A DNA stretch of 64,000 nt from Hymenobacter monticola (GCF_022811645.1 NZ_CP094536.1:1-64000), one strand, 5' to 3'. Counted from the stretch's first letter, positions 35,621-43,968 are shown. Made by a program: numbers and translations. The notes: generated from the sequence alone by a model not told the origin.

Positions 35621-35945
35621 CCGGCACCTCGAGCAAGTTTTGAACGGCTGTGGGGACCCGGTTCGGTTCACGCCCACCGGCCGGAAGCTGCTGAACGCGA
35701 CCGGCACCCTGATGGCCGTGGAAGTGATGCGGGTAGATGTGCTGGCGCACAACGACTGCTTTGCCGTGCCGCCGCCCGTGCCGGCCTACGCGCATAATCG
35801 CAAAGGCTGCTACACGGTAAACATCGTGCACATCCCACCCCTGCTGGCCGAGGCTTATTCCACCGGCCGCCGCTACACCGAGGCCGAAATAGAAGGGTTG
35901 ATTCGGACCAGTACGTCCCTTTTCTCATGTTACCTGCTGGCCTGA
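35621..35945 (+). pseudogene. 3' part of the 114-residue gene split by the 10.8-kb element
   Basis: The frame continues from the 20-bp 5' part at 24765-24784 and codes IRHLEQVLNGCGDPVRF to the stop at 35945. The whole restored protein would be 114 residues. It has GRKLLNATGTLMAVEV and a C-terminal half with RRYTEAEIEGLIRTS. I do not recognise a family; no signal peptide is seen. As it stands the piece lacks a proper start (only a TTG at 35640), so it is probably not made. Confidence 0.78.
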
Positions 35946-35972
35946 GCACGAGGTGCCGCGCCGTGAAGTCAC

Positions 35973-36010
35973 AAAAAAGGCCGGTCTACTGATAGGGACC
36001 GGCCTTTGTG
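35973..36010. terminator. bidirectional terminator
   Basis: A perfect 11-bp stem AAAGGCCGGTC (35976-35986) and GACCGGCCTTT (35997-36007) with a 10-nt loop. The minus strand leaves six T residues after the stem, ideal for ending the 37042-36025 gene cluster. The converging plus-strand gene ends at 35945. Confidence 0.85.
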
Positions 36011-36024
36011 CAGGCGTGTTGTGC

Positions 36025-36228
36025 TTACTTTTTCGCGCAGCAAGCGGGTACGCCGGCTAGGGTGCAGGCGGCCGTGCCTTTATCCGGGCAGTTTTTCACC
36101 AGGGGGCACTCGGGGGTGCCTTTCAAGGGGCAGTCGGCCGCAGTCGTGGCAGCCGGGTTGGTGAAGCCGAACAGGGCCCCGCCGGAGAGCAGCGCCGCAG
36201 CGCCGAACATCATCATTTTGCGTTTCAT
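36025..36228 (-). CDS. small secreted cysteine-rich protein
   Basis: Protein of 67 residues with a signal peptide (MFGAAALLSGGALFGFTNPA) and a mature part with evenly spaced cysteines: DCPLKG, ECPLVKNCPDKG, ACTLAGVPACCAKK. It looks like a periplasmic metal-binding peptide. Last gene before the strong terminator. Family not recognised. Confidence 0.68.
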   Translation of the reverse strand: MKRKMMMFGAAALLSGGALFGFTNPAATTAADCPLKGTPECPLVKNCPDKGTAACTLAGVPACCAKK

Positions 36229-36313
36229 ACAACAAAGAATTGGGGTGAGCCGGCCGGGTACGGCAACCGGGTTGATGAAGATACGCAGGCCGTGCCCTGC
36301 AATAAGCGAAGGG

Positions 36314-36586
36314 CTAGGCCGCTTGGCCGATGCCGGCGGCTGCTAATGCTTCTTTGGTGATGCCGGCGCCCTGGCAGCAGGCAAGCAGGGTGCCGTTCAC
36401 GGCCACGGCGGGCAGGGATTGCACGCCCAGCAGCCGGGCCCGGCGCAGAGCAGGGTTGCCGGCCTCGGTTTCGGTGAGGTTGTGGGTGATGACGTCGCAG
36501 CTGCTGCAGGCCGTGCTTTTCACCAATTCCACCACGGGACTGCACAGCGGGCAGCCAGCGGTAAATACTTCTACGATGCGCTTCAT
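36314..36586 (-). CDS. thioredoxin-like small redox protein
   Basis: Protein of 90 residues starting MKRIVEVFTAGCPLCSPVVE. The CPLC active-site motif (C12, C15) lies after strand 1 as in the thioredoxin/glutaredoxin fold, and SLPAVAVNG provides the cis-Pro. Further cysteines (ACSSCD, LACCQ) are unusual and fit metal or thiol chemistry. It lies between the CsoR-like regulator and the secreted Cys-rich protein. Confidence 0.8.
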   Translation of the reverse strand: MKRIVEVFTAGCPLCSPVVELVKSTACSSCDVITHNLTETEAGNPALRRARLLGVQSLPAVAVNGTLLACCQGAGITKEALAAAGIGQAA

Positions 36587-36649
36587 GGGGCAGGGAATAG
36601 GTTTATCAAAAACAACGAGGCAAAGCTCCGCTCAACCCCCGGGTGTCCG

Positions 36650-37042
36650 TCAAGCTTTTTCCTCGCTTATTTTATCCCGGCCCGCGTTGTGCTGCTCCAG
36701 CCGCCCGCCAATCTCGCGCAACTCCTGCATTTTCTGCGTTAACTCGCCTTCGCTGAGGGTAGGAAACTGCTGCCGCAGCTCCTCAATGCGCCCGGCGTCC
36801 TGGCAGTCGCCGGGGCAGGCCCCCACCACGTCCACGATTTGCAAGGCCAGGCCCTTGCGGAACACTTCGTCCAGCAGCAGGTGCTCAGCGCTACTCAACC
36901 CGTTAGTCACGGCCTTAAACTGCACCAGCACCTGGTCGGGCTCGATGTTTTCCGCGTCCAGCATTTTGCCGATGCCCTGCAGCTGGCCGGCGAGCATGTT
37001 CAGGCGGCTTTTCAGGTCGCGGGTAAGGTCTTTGGGGAGCAT
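36650..37042 (-). CDS. CsoR/FrmR-family metal-sensing regulator with atypical ligands
   Basis: Protein of 130 residues from the ATG at 37042; a longer TTG start at 37090 is less likely. The CsoR/FrmR helical core is visible: DLKSRLNMLAGQLQGIGKML, then VLVQFKAVTNGLSSAEHLLLDEV. The usual Cys before VLxQ is absent (IEPDQVLVQ) and the usual HxxxC near helix 2 is replaced (DEVFRKG), while GACPGDCQD adds a new Cys pair. It heads the three-gene cluster and may respond to a different thiophilic cue. Confidence 0.72.
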   Translation of the reverse strand: MLPKDLTRDLKSRLNMLAGQLQGIGKMLDAENIEPDQVLVQFKAVTNGLSSAEHLLLDEVFRKGLALQIVDVVGACPGDCQDAGRIEELRQQFPTLSEGELTQKMQELREIGGRLEQHNAGRDKISEEKA

Positions 37043-37205
37043 AGAGCTATGGTTTTCCGCAATAACGGAGCCGCCCGGGGTGTCGGTCAAGCAGAAATTC
37101 AGTAAATTCTGCAGTTGCTCTGAGATGTGGAATGCAGCATCATGAGCGGGCTTGCGGTCTTCAGCACGCTGGTGCAGGCGTACTTTCCGTCGGGCAGTTT
37201 CGCGT

Positions 37206-38135
37206 CTATCGCAGGCCCTGCATTTTCAGGAACAGGCCCCCGGGATTCTTGGTGGCCTTAATTTTATCGGTCTTCAGCTTGTAGATGAAGGCAAACAAAG
37301 CATCCACGTGCTTAGGAGACTGCAAAATGTCCTGCACCAGCTTGGGCTCCTGAACGCCCAGGGTTTCAAGGTGCTTGCGGGCCAGCTGCACCTTGGCATC
37401 ATCGGCCTCCAGCTCGAAGGGGATGGGCAGCTGCTGCGGCACCTGGGTGTTGACGTAGAACTTAATGCTTTGGAAGGAGCGTCCCTTCTTCAGCAGCTCG
37501 TACTTGATGCGCAGGTCGGTGTGCTCGTTTATCTGCGTCGTGGCCACGTCGAGCACGTACTTCTGCAGCGAGGAAATCTGGGCGTACTGCTCGGGCTCTT
37601 TACCCGCCGGGTCCTTGAGCTTGAGCATGCCCTTGAACTCATCCAGGGAGTAGGTCTTGGTTTCCCCGATGTCCTTCCACTGCGAGGCCAACTGGTAGAT
37701 GCGCTTGGCATACTTGCTCGACAGGCTGAAAGCCGCCTGTAGGCGGTAAGACGTGAAGTTGCTCTTCAGGTCAATCAGGAAGGGCCGCATGCGCTCGGAT
37801 ATCTCCAGCTCGATAGTGCCCTCACCCTTGCGGTACAGGGCCGAAGCCAGTAGGCTCACCTGCAGCAGGGTTTTGCCGGTCTCGATGTGGTAGACGCGGC
37901 TGTTGAGGTTCTCGGTGGATTCGAGCAGCTGCTTGTAGTTCCAGGTCCGGCCCGTCATCTCCATGAGCTCCTGCACCCGGATTTCATAAATGGTACCGGC
38001 CTTATCCTGCTTGGTGAGCTTGGAAAGCAGCGAAAATACGATGTCCATCTCGCAGGCACTCATCTCGTAGCGGGCCGTCGTCAGCGCATTATGCTGCCGA
38101 ATTTCTATCGGGACGGTGGATTCGGGCGCGGCCAT
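37206..38135 (-). CDS. repB: plasmid replication initiator, Rep_3 type
   Basis: Protein of 309 residues with the two winged-helix layout of Rep_3/RepB initiators: NALTTARYEMSACEMDIVFSLL near the N-terminus, then SLSSKYAKRIYQLASQWKD and TYSLDEFKGMLKL in the second domain. It binds iterons to open the origin and represses its own promoter. The iteron array begins 104 bp upstream of its start. This is the strongest evidence that the window is plasmid DNA. Confidence 0.92.
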   Translation of the reverse strand: MAAPESTVPIEIRQHNALTTARYEMSACEMDIVFSLLSKLTKQDKAGTIYEIRVQELMEMTGRTWNYKQLLESTENLNSRVYHIETGKTLLQVSLLASALYRKGEGTIELEISERMRPFLIDLKSNFTSYRLQAAFSLSSKYAKRIYQLASQWKDIGETKTYSLDEFKGMLKLKDPAGKEPEQYAQISSLQKYVLDVATTQINEHTDLRIKYELLKKGRSFQSIKFYVNTQVPQQLPIPFELEADDAKVQLARKHLETLGVQEPKLVQDILQSPKHVDALFAFIYKLKTDKIKATKNPGGLFLKMQGLR

Positions 38136-38160
38136 ACGCAGCTACTGTGGTGATACAAAG

Positions 38161-38195
38161 CAAACATACGGCTTAAATCGGAAACTAATAGAGCC
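38161..38195 (-). promoter_or_regulatory. rep promoter overlapped by an inverted half-iteron
   Basis: The minus strand has TATGTTTG (complement of 38161-38168), a perfect TAnnTTTG -7 box 26 bp before the rep start. Just upstream, the complement of 38182-38191 reads CTATTAGTTT, the right half of the iteron. This is the arrangement expected for autorepression by Rep. Confidence 0.6.
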
Positions 38196-38238
38196 AAATC
38201 CTGAATCTATGAGTAAGCGGCAAGGTGCCAGTCTCGGT

Positions 38239-38567
38239 GGCTTATAAAAGCTATTAATTAGACTTATAAAACCTATTAGTTAGCTGACCGCGAGTTTTTG
38301 CCGAGGCTTATAAAAGCTATTAGTTAGACTTATAAAACCTATTAGTTCGCGGCCTGCCAGCAGAGAGCCTCAGAAGTCGTGACCCACCCGTGACTTATAA
38401 AATCTATTAGTTCGCAGGCAGCGAGTCTTACGATAGGCCTGCGATTTGACTCTATTAATTAGCTTATCAAACCTATTAGTTTGGCTTATGAAAGCTATTA
38501 GTCAGCTTATAAAACCTATTACCCCGCTTATTAAACCTATTAGTTGGCTTATAAAACCTATTACTGA
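38239..38567 (+). other. oriV: replication origin: 22-bp iteron array
   Basis: About ten copies of a 22-bp unit close to GGCTTATAAAACCTATTAG plus TTA. Units start near 38239, 38261, 38305, 38327, 38392, 38440 (degenerate), 38461, 38483, 38504, 38525 and 38546. Adjacent copies often alternate AAAGCTATTA and AAACCTATTA, and many are spaced exactly 22 bp, so Rep would bind on one helix face. Two breaks (38349-38391, 38414-38439) split the array in three. Confidence 0.88.
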
Positions 38568-39315
38568 AGACGCTTAAGTTGCTGAGGTACAAAAAGTTGC
38601 GAGCCCTGCAAATACCTTAAATACTTAAAATACTCACAAGCTTGTTGAAGCTGGAGTACAAAAGCTTATAAAGTGGTGGTTTAGGGCGATACCCGAACGA
38701 AAACAACAAAAAAGAGAGTCTAAACAAGCACAAAATGGGATTGCACTTTTTAAATATTTTTTTACCTTTTTCTACTATTTAGAACATTCTTGTATACCTC
38801 GAAGGTAGCTTGAATACTACGCTCAAAGCTAATAGAAGGCTCATTAATAGATTTTATAAGTCTCACAAGGGACTCTTAGCAGCTTCTTCAGCAGCGTCCG
38901 AAACAGCCCAAGGAGAGCCACCTGAGCATGATAGCACTGCCAACAGCACCCTTCGGGCTTATAAAACCTATTTTTTAGCAGGCTTGGCAGCCTACAGTTC
39001 AGCTCAGCTGATAAGTGAACTAATAGGTTTTATAAGCCAAAATGCGGGGTAGCGCCATCTGGCAGTAGGTTATGCAAGGCTACAGGAGAGCTCAGCGAGG
39101 CATTGCCTAATTTCTTGGACTGCAACGGACCGGCAGCAAGCGTATCAGGACTAACAAGTGGCTTCTACGTACCCATGAAGGGCAGTGGGACGCAGGTGGA
39201 ACCGCTCGGACTCGTTTCCTTTGCGCCAAATGCACCTCACGATTACCCTCCTGACTGACCTTAACAGTTGCTCTTGAGCCCAGCATGGGGTAGCCAGGAA
39301 GAAGATACACCACAC
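38568..39315. other. AT-rich origin flank with a second, inverted iteron cluster
   Basis: No convincing gene. An AT-rich tract at 38741-38790 is a likely unwinding element. Further iteron copies occur as a reverse copy at 38841-38862, a forward copy at about 38955-38976 and a perfect reverse copy at 39018-39038. The last two form an inverted pair about 42 bp apart. An 80-codon TTG frame (38810-39052) spans them and is not credible. 39053-39315 shows nothing further. Confidence 0.65.
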
Positions 39316-39684
39316 ATGACTGAAGAAGTAACCTCCCAGGCCGACGTTGTCCCTCTGCCATTCCCAGACCTGAGTCTGACCGTTTCCTATGCCGATGCGC
39401 TGCTCTATGGCCAGGCAAGGTTAAAAATGCTGGGCAGTGGGGAATTGAAGCCTTTTTGTGAGACGCATCAACTCACCTACACCAACATCGTCAACCTGAA
39501 AAATGGCAAGCTCAAGCGCGAGGAGCCGCGCCTGTTGCAGCGCGTGCTCAGTAGCTTAGGCCTACCCGCGCAGCAATTGCGCTTTCCCCTTACAAGTAAG
39601 ACCATGTGGTTTGTGTTGCCCAATGCCCAGGCGCTGGCGTCCTTTCAGGCGCAGCTCCATTTCCTCACATCATCGAAGGCTTAA
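39316..39684 (+). CDS. hypothetical protein, HTH-like
   Basis: Protein of 122 residues from the ATG at 39316. The middle part (ETHQLTYTNIVNLKNGKLKREEPRLLQRVLSSLG) looks like a Cro/CI-type helix-turn-helix by eye, with the recognition helix in YTNIVNLKNGK. It could be a plasmid copy-number or operon regulator. No family assigned; same strand as no close neighbour. Confidence 0.55.
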   Translation: MTEEVTSQADVVPLPFPDLSLTVSYADALLYGQARLKMLGSGELKPFCETHQLTYTNIVNLKNGKLKREEPRLLQRVLSSLGLPAQQLRFPLTSKTMWFVLPNAQALASFQAQLHFLTSSKA

Positions 39685-39770
39685 GGAACCGTAGATAGTT
39701 GGTGAGAGGAACATACTGCAACTGCCTGCGCAGCACATGAACCACGTATTAAACGGCCGGGCTACGGCAA

Positions 39771-40340
39771 CTAAACTGGCCCAGGTCCCCGTAATACCCA
39801 TACATCGTGCGTCACAGCCACTATGGCTTCACCTCGTTGCGCCATGCCTGCCATCGCCAGTAGATAGCCGAGTCGATTATGACCTTCGATTAACTGGTGA
39901 GGCACTACCAACTCTTTATCCGGTGGCAACTGGCCTAGCGAGACCACATCCAGCACTACGGGTGGGGTGCGCCATGTGCCATGTGCCTTCCAGTGGACTA
40001 GGTCCCGGTTAGTGCAGCAAAACTCCTCGAAGTCCTGGCACCGCTCTCGGGTCTGGACACAATCTCGATATTCTTCCACCACGTACAAGTTCAGCAGACC
40101 CTGCGTCGGCCACTGCTCTAAGCTAAAGAGTGAGTGGTCGTAATCCAGCCAGGCATAGTTTCGCATTGTAACGTATTCGCCTTGCAACCCATGAATCCAT
40201 TGCTTTAGCACCGCTCTGGGTACGTTGGGCACCAAGGGATGAACACGCTGATAGTATGCGTCAAACTCCCACATCGTCCGTTCATCCGTCAAAGCAGTCA
40301 AGCGTTTCCAGGAAGGGGAGAAATCAGCTGGTTGTTTCAT
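39771..40340 (-). CDS. hypothetical protein with ParB-like EGHNRL motif
   Basis: Protein of 189 residues. The C-terminal part ELVVPHQLIEGHNRLGYLLA resembles the (I/V)xxGxxRL core of the ParB/Srx-like nuclease fold, often found in small proteins of mobile regions. The N-terminal two thirds (WKRLTALTDERTMWEFDAYY) are not recognised. It is 9 bp downstream of the exonuclease-BRCT gene on the same strand and probably co-transcribed. Confidence 0.6.
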   Translation of the reverse strand: MKQPADFSPSWKRLTALTDERTMWEFDAYYQRVHPLVPNVPRAVLKQWIHGLQGEYVTMRNYAWLDYDHSLFSLEQWPTQGLLNLYVVEEYRDCVQTRERCQDFEEFCCTNRDLVHWKAHGTWRTPPVVLDVVSLGQLPPDKELVVPHQLIEGHNRLGYLLAMAGMAQRGEAIVAVTHDVWVLRGPGPV

Positions 40341-40349
40341 CTAGGCTTT

Positions 40350-41264
40350 CTACAGATTACGAAGGAAGTCTACTTCAGATAGTATTTCCAACCCAGCGCC
40401 TTTTTCGATGAGCTTAACGGCTTTCTCCTGCTTGCTGCTCATACCGTCATCACCGACGATGCGATAATCCTGCTGCCCAACTACCAGAAAGCACGTGTCC
40501 TTCGTGACACCATTGCTGTTAATCCCGCCGATGTCGGCAATAAGCTGCTGCGCACTGGCGCGCTGCATGGACGAGAGCGTGCCGGTGAACACCACGCTGC
40601 GGCCATAGAACAGGTTGTCGGGCTTATGCTTGGCTGGGTCCCCCTTAATCAGGCTTAAGTCTTTAGAAGGGTAGATGCGCCGCGTTACGCAAGGGTTGTA
40701 GCCGTCTGAATGTAGCTGCCCGATGTTGGTTAGCAGCTTTTCAGCAAAGTCGTCTTGACACGTTACGCCGGCGTGAGCAAAGGTTTTCAATGCCAGCTGC
40801 GCGCAAGCTTGTGCATCGCTGGCTGCGCGGTGATGCTGCAAGGGGATGCCGTGAAATTTACAGAGCGTATGCAGGTCATAGGCGGGTAGCCCAGTCCATA
40901 CTTTTTTAGAGAAAATATAGCTGCAGACATAATGCAGCGAAGGAAAAGGCAGTTCGTACGCTTCCAACGTCCGGCGCATCACGCTGAAATCGAAGCCCGC
41001 ATTGTGCGCCACCAACAGCTGCCCTTCCAGTAGCGGCTGCAATTCGGGCCACAGCTCGGCCCAGGTAGGCTGGTCAGCTACATCGGCGGGGTGGATGCCG
41101 TGGATGGAGATGTTAAATGAGTCGAAATAGGGATAAGAGGGAGGCTTTACCAACCACGACCTAGTATCGGTTACCTGACCGTCTTCCACGAAAGCTAGGC
41201 CTATTTCGCACGCGCTGTCGCGGTCAGCCGTAGCGGTTTCAAAATCAATAGCAATGAACTTCAT
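40350..41264 (-). CDS. DEDDh 3'-5' exonuclease with C-terminal BRCT domain
   Basis: Protein of 304 residues. The exonuclease domain (1 to about 170) has IDFETATA (D7, E9), HNAGFDFSVM and HHRAASDAQAC, the DEDDh metal-binding set of the DnaQ family. After a linker, residues about 215-304 form a BRCT domain (FYGRSVVFTGTLSSMQRASAQQ, then KLIEKGAGLEILSEVDFL). Similar to the DnaQ-BRCT proteins common in genomic islands. It may act in DNA repair or degrade foreign nucleic acid. Confidence 0.9.
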   Translation of the reverse strand: MKFIAIDFETATADRDSACEIGLAFVEDGQVTDTRSWLVKPPSYPYFDSFNISIHGIHPADVADQPTWAELWPELQPLLEGQLLVAHNAGFDFSVMRRTLEAYELPFPSLHYVCSYIFSKKVWTGLPAYDLHTLCKFHGIPLQHHRAASDAQACAQLALKTFAHAGVTCQDDFAEKLLTNIGQLHSDGYNPCVTRRIYPSKDLSLIKGDPAKHKPDNLFYGRSVVFTGTLSSMQRASAQQLIADIGGINSNGVTKDTCFLVVGQQDYRIVGDDGMSSKQEKAVKLIEKGAGLEILSEVDFLRNL

Positions 41265-41336
41265 GAGATGTGAAATAGTAAAGCCGCTACAGGTTGAGTT
41301 ATTAACTCAGAATAATTACCCTAATGCTACTGAATT

Positions 41337-42344
41337 CTACTCATAATTTAAGGCAGCCTTCCTGAGCAGCCTTTTCATGGATGAACGCAAAGTGCTAGGT
41401 TCCAAAACTCGCAAGTCTGGGCCGAAGCTAAGCAGCAGGGTTTTCAATTCCTGATTGATAATCAAGCGTAACTCTATCTCAAGTCCTGCCGCCGTGTCAT
41501 GAAGAATGACTTGGCTGGCATGCAGCGCTTTGGTTCGCACGTAAGGTGCCCGTCCCGCAGCAATATGAAGGCGAATGGTTTCAACGCCGGCAGACTGCTC
41601 TGGTATTGTCACTCCGATGATAGACTCATAGTAGGTACTGAAATCAACATCAGAAGTGCGGAATGCCGCCTGACTACCGGTCAGCTGTTTAATTCGGTCA
41701 AGGGCATAGTTCTGCAGGTGGGGCCCTTTAGCTTCGTTAAACCCAATCAGATACCAGCGTCCATTGTATGCCTTGAGTAAATAGGGGTGGACTTCCTCGG
41801 GCGTAGTCTGCGCTGCTCGGTAAGACTGGTAGTGCACCACCAGCGGAGTCTTATCCCGAATGGCTAGGTATAAGGGTTTCAAATAGGGCGTTCCAGTGTA
41901 ATCAGGGGCCGCCTCAAGTTGGAGAATAGGGCTCGCCGCGGCGCTGATACTGGGCAGTTGTCGCTCCAACCGCTGAATCAATTCGTCTAAATCATCAGTT
42001 AACCCCAAGCCTCGTAACGCCTTTAGTGTATGCAGACTTTGATGGAGAAGCACAAGGTCTTCACTCGTAAGCGAGCTTTTGAAAATAGAGTATTCAGGGT
42101 CGGAATAATGATAGCCTAGTCGGCGTGTGTACTTTATAGGAGCATTGTAATGCGTGGGTAAACGCATGTTATGCAAATCTTCTTTGAGGGTACGCATACA
42201 AACGCCGCTCCCGGCCGCTGTCGTCTCGACATAATCGTCACTTACTGCCTGCAGTAGGTCTTCAATAGTCCAGACGCGGTTACGACGCCGCAGGCAAGTA
42301 TCAATGATGATGTATCGGTTCTGGGCGTTCTTATTGGTCGGCAT
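41337..42344 (-). CDS. WYL-domain transcriptional regulator
   Basis: Protein of 335 residues. The N-terminal winged HTH includes YIIIDTCLRRRNRVWTIEDL and MRTLKEDLHNMR. The WYL domain has LVVHYQSYR and VHPYLLKAYNGRWYLIGF (the namesake motif). A WCX-like C-terminus follows. WYL regulators such as CapW and BrxR repress anti-phage operons and are released by a ligand, thought to be nucleic acid. It is divergent from the MBL/E2-E1-JAB operon with twin palindromes between them. Confidence 0.9.
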   Translation of the reverse strand: MPTNKNAQNRYIIIDTCLRRRNRVWTIEDLLQAVSDDYVETTAAGSGVCMRTLKEDLHNMRLPTHYNAPIKYTRRLGYHYSDPEYSIFKSSLTSEDLVLLHQSLHTLKALRGLGLTDDLDELIQRLERQLPSISAAASPILQLEAAPDYTGTPYLKPLYLAIRDKTPLVVHYQSYRAAQTTPEEVHPYLLKAYNGRWYLIGFNEAKGPHLQNYALDRIKQLTGSQAAFRTSDVDFSTYYESIIGVTIPEQSAGVETIRLHIAAGRAPYVRTKALHASQVILHDTAAGLEIELRLIINQELKTLLLSFGPDLRVLEPSTLRSSMKRLLRKAALNYE

Positions 42345-42822
42345 ACATCATTCTAGCAACCTCAAGCCGTACAAAACGGCCATTCAGGTCGGATATCTTA
42401 AGTATTTGTTAAGCTGCTCGCTGGAGACTCAGATGCGTGATAGCATCATTATTTCCGGCAGCGTACTTCAAAAGGGGCTCATTGCTGGCTGCCCTGTGTG
42501 CAGTCAGATTGCACAATTGCTTTGAACAAAGAAAACAGGAGGGCAAACATTATTGCTATAGTGAAAATTATTCATTTGTAAATCAGTCAGTTAATATGAT
42601 TTGCCAAGCATTAGATGAAAAAATATGCGTGTAATATAAACTGTGCAGATAGACTGCACAGTAGAGTATTTGCTTTGCCATGGCAACAGAGTAAATCCTT
42701 GCTCAGTCGTAGCCGGACATCGGTTGAGTAAGGAGGGTAAGTTTGTTGCTACCCATTTTTTGGCTGAAACTAGAAACAGCGGAGTAGCTGGTGAACGGTT
42801 TCAAAAACTTGAATTCAGAGGA
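42345..42822. promoter_or_regulatory. divergent control region with two identical operators
   Basis: 478 bp without a convincing gene. It contains two copies of TGTGCA-N7-TGCACA, at 42497-42515 (spacer GTCAGAT) and 42642-42660 (spacer GATAGAC; extended to CTGTGCA/TGCACAG). Identical half-sites and spacer length, between a WYL regulator and a divergent effector operon, mark them as its operators. A 60-codon in-frame extension of the MBL gene runs back to 42643 but begins inside the second operator and is not favoured. Confidence 0.78.
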
Positions 42823-43968
42823 ATGCATAAAATCACAATCTATAACCTAGGCAATGCCGATACCTCGCGCATTGACCTCGCGAACGGCAAGAAGCTTCTG
42901 ATTGACTACGCCGACATGCGGTGCGCTACCGACCCCAAGGATAAGCGCACGGACTTGCCAGTGCAGTTGCGGGCCGATTTAAAAACTGCCAAGCGCAATT
43001 ACTACGACGTCGTAGCATTCACCCACTTAGACGAAGACCACACGTATGGGGCTTCCAGCTTTTTCGAACTGTTGCACGCGGCCAAATACCAGGGAGCAGA
43101 CCGAGTGGTTATCAACGAATTGTGGGTGCCCGCAGCGGTAATCTTAGAGGATGGCTGCGAGGATGAAACCCGTATTCTGCGCCAGGAAGCCCGTTATCGA
43201 CTGAAGCAGGGCAAAGGCATCCGGGTCTTTTCGGGTCCCGACCAGCTCACCGACTGGCTGGCTGGTGAAGGGTTGACGGTCGCTGACCGGCAAGACCTCA
43301 TCACGGATGCCGGCAACCTGATTCCGGGATTCGGATTGGATACGGATGGGGTGGAGTTCTTCGTGCACTCCCCGTTTGCAAGCCGCACGGCGGGTGGGGG
43401 CCTGGCCGCGATGGACCGCAACAGCGACGCGCTGACCTTTCAGGCAACGTTCCAGGAAGGAAGCCAAAAAACCCGGATGCATTTCTTCTCCGACATCGAC
43501 TGGGAGGTGATAAAGTCAATCGTGAAGGTAACGGAGTATTACGGCCAGAAGGACCCTGCCCGTCTGGAGCGCCTGTGGTGGGATATCTTCAAAATTGCCC
43601 ACCATTGCAGCTACAAGTCGTTGAGCAGTGACAAGGGCAGCGAAGTGACAGTGCCCGACGAACATGTGAAAAAGCTGTTCGAAACGTACGGGCAGAATAG
43701 GGCTCGCCTTATTTCAACCAGCAAGCCCATTCCCGGCAACGACGATGACGTGCAACCTCCGCATCGCCAGGCCGCCGCTTACTACAAGGGCCAAGCCAAA
43801 CGGCTAGGTGGAGAGTTTTTGGTGACGATGGAGCACACAAGCATCTTGTATCCCGAGCCCATCGTCATCAAGATTGACCAACTCGGGGCCAGCATCGGTA
43901 AACTAGCTGCGGCCGCCAGTGTAGCGGGCGGCAGCATCCCTCCACCCCGGGCCGGGCGGCCTAGCTAG
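42823..43968 (+). CDS. metallo-beta-lactamase-fold protein, first gene of the E2-E1-JAB operon
   Basis: Protein of 381 residues from the ATG at 42823 (MHKITIYNLG). VVAFTHLDEDHTYG contains the MBL metal motif in the variant HxDxDH form (H68, D70, D72, H73). FKIAHHCSYKSL supplies later ligands. The architecture resembles ComEC/Rec2-type MBL hydrolases, which act on nucleic acids or small esters. Its stop overlaps the GTG start of the E2-E1-JAB gene, so the two are tightly coupled. MBL genes are known companions of bacterial E2-E1-JAB cassettes. Confidence 0.85.
   Translation: MHKITIYNLGNADTSRIDLANGKKLLIDYADMRCATDPKDKRTDLPVQLRADLKTAKRNYYDVVAFTHLDEDHTYGASSFFELLHAAKYQGADRVVINELWVPAAVILEDGCEDETRILRQEARYRLKQGKGIRVFSGPDQLTDWLAGEGLTVADRQDLITDAGNLIPGFGLDTDGVEFFVHSPFASRTAGGGLAAMDRNSDALTFQATFQEGSQKTRMHFFSDIDWEVIKSIVKVTEYYGQKDPARLERLWWDIFKIAHHCSYKSLSSDKGSEVTVPDEHVKKLFETYGQNRARLISTSKPIPGNDDDVQPPHRQAAAYYKGQAKRLGGEFLVTMEHTSILYPEPIVIKIDQLGASIGKLAAAASVAGGSIPPPRAGRPS

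Noticed and set aside
35583..35831. 82-codon minus-strand frame across the right end of the metal element
   Set aside because: It crosses the insertion boundary and is antisense to the interrupted gene, whose frame is proven by the junction.
38239..38567. Regular repeats as a possible CRISPR array
   Set aside because: Units are contiguous 22-bp AT-rich repeats without unique spacers and lie upstream of rep, so they are iterons.
38810..39052. 80-codon open frame near the origin
   Set aside because: TTG start, no family, and it is largely built from iteron copies; better explained as a control region.
39737..40012. 91-codon plus-strand frame
   Set aside because: It overlaps the EGHNRL protein on the opposite strand and shows no protein-like features.
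42643..42822. 60-codon N-terminal extension of the first MBL protein
   Set aside because: It would start inside the second operator and has no similarity to MBL proteins; the ATG at 42823 gives a normal family start.
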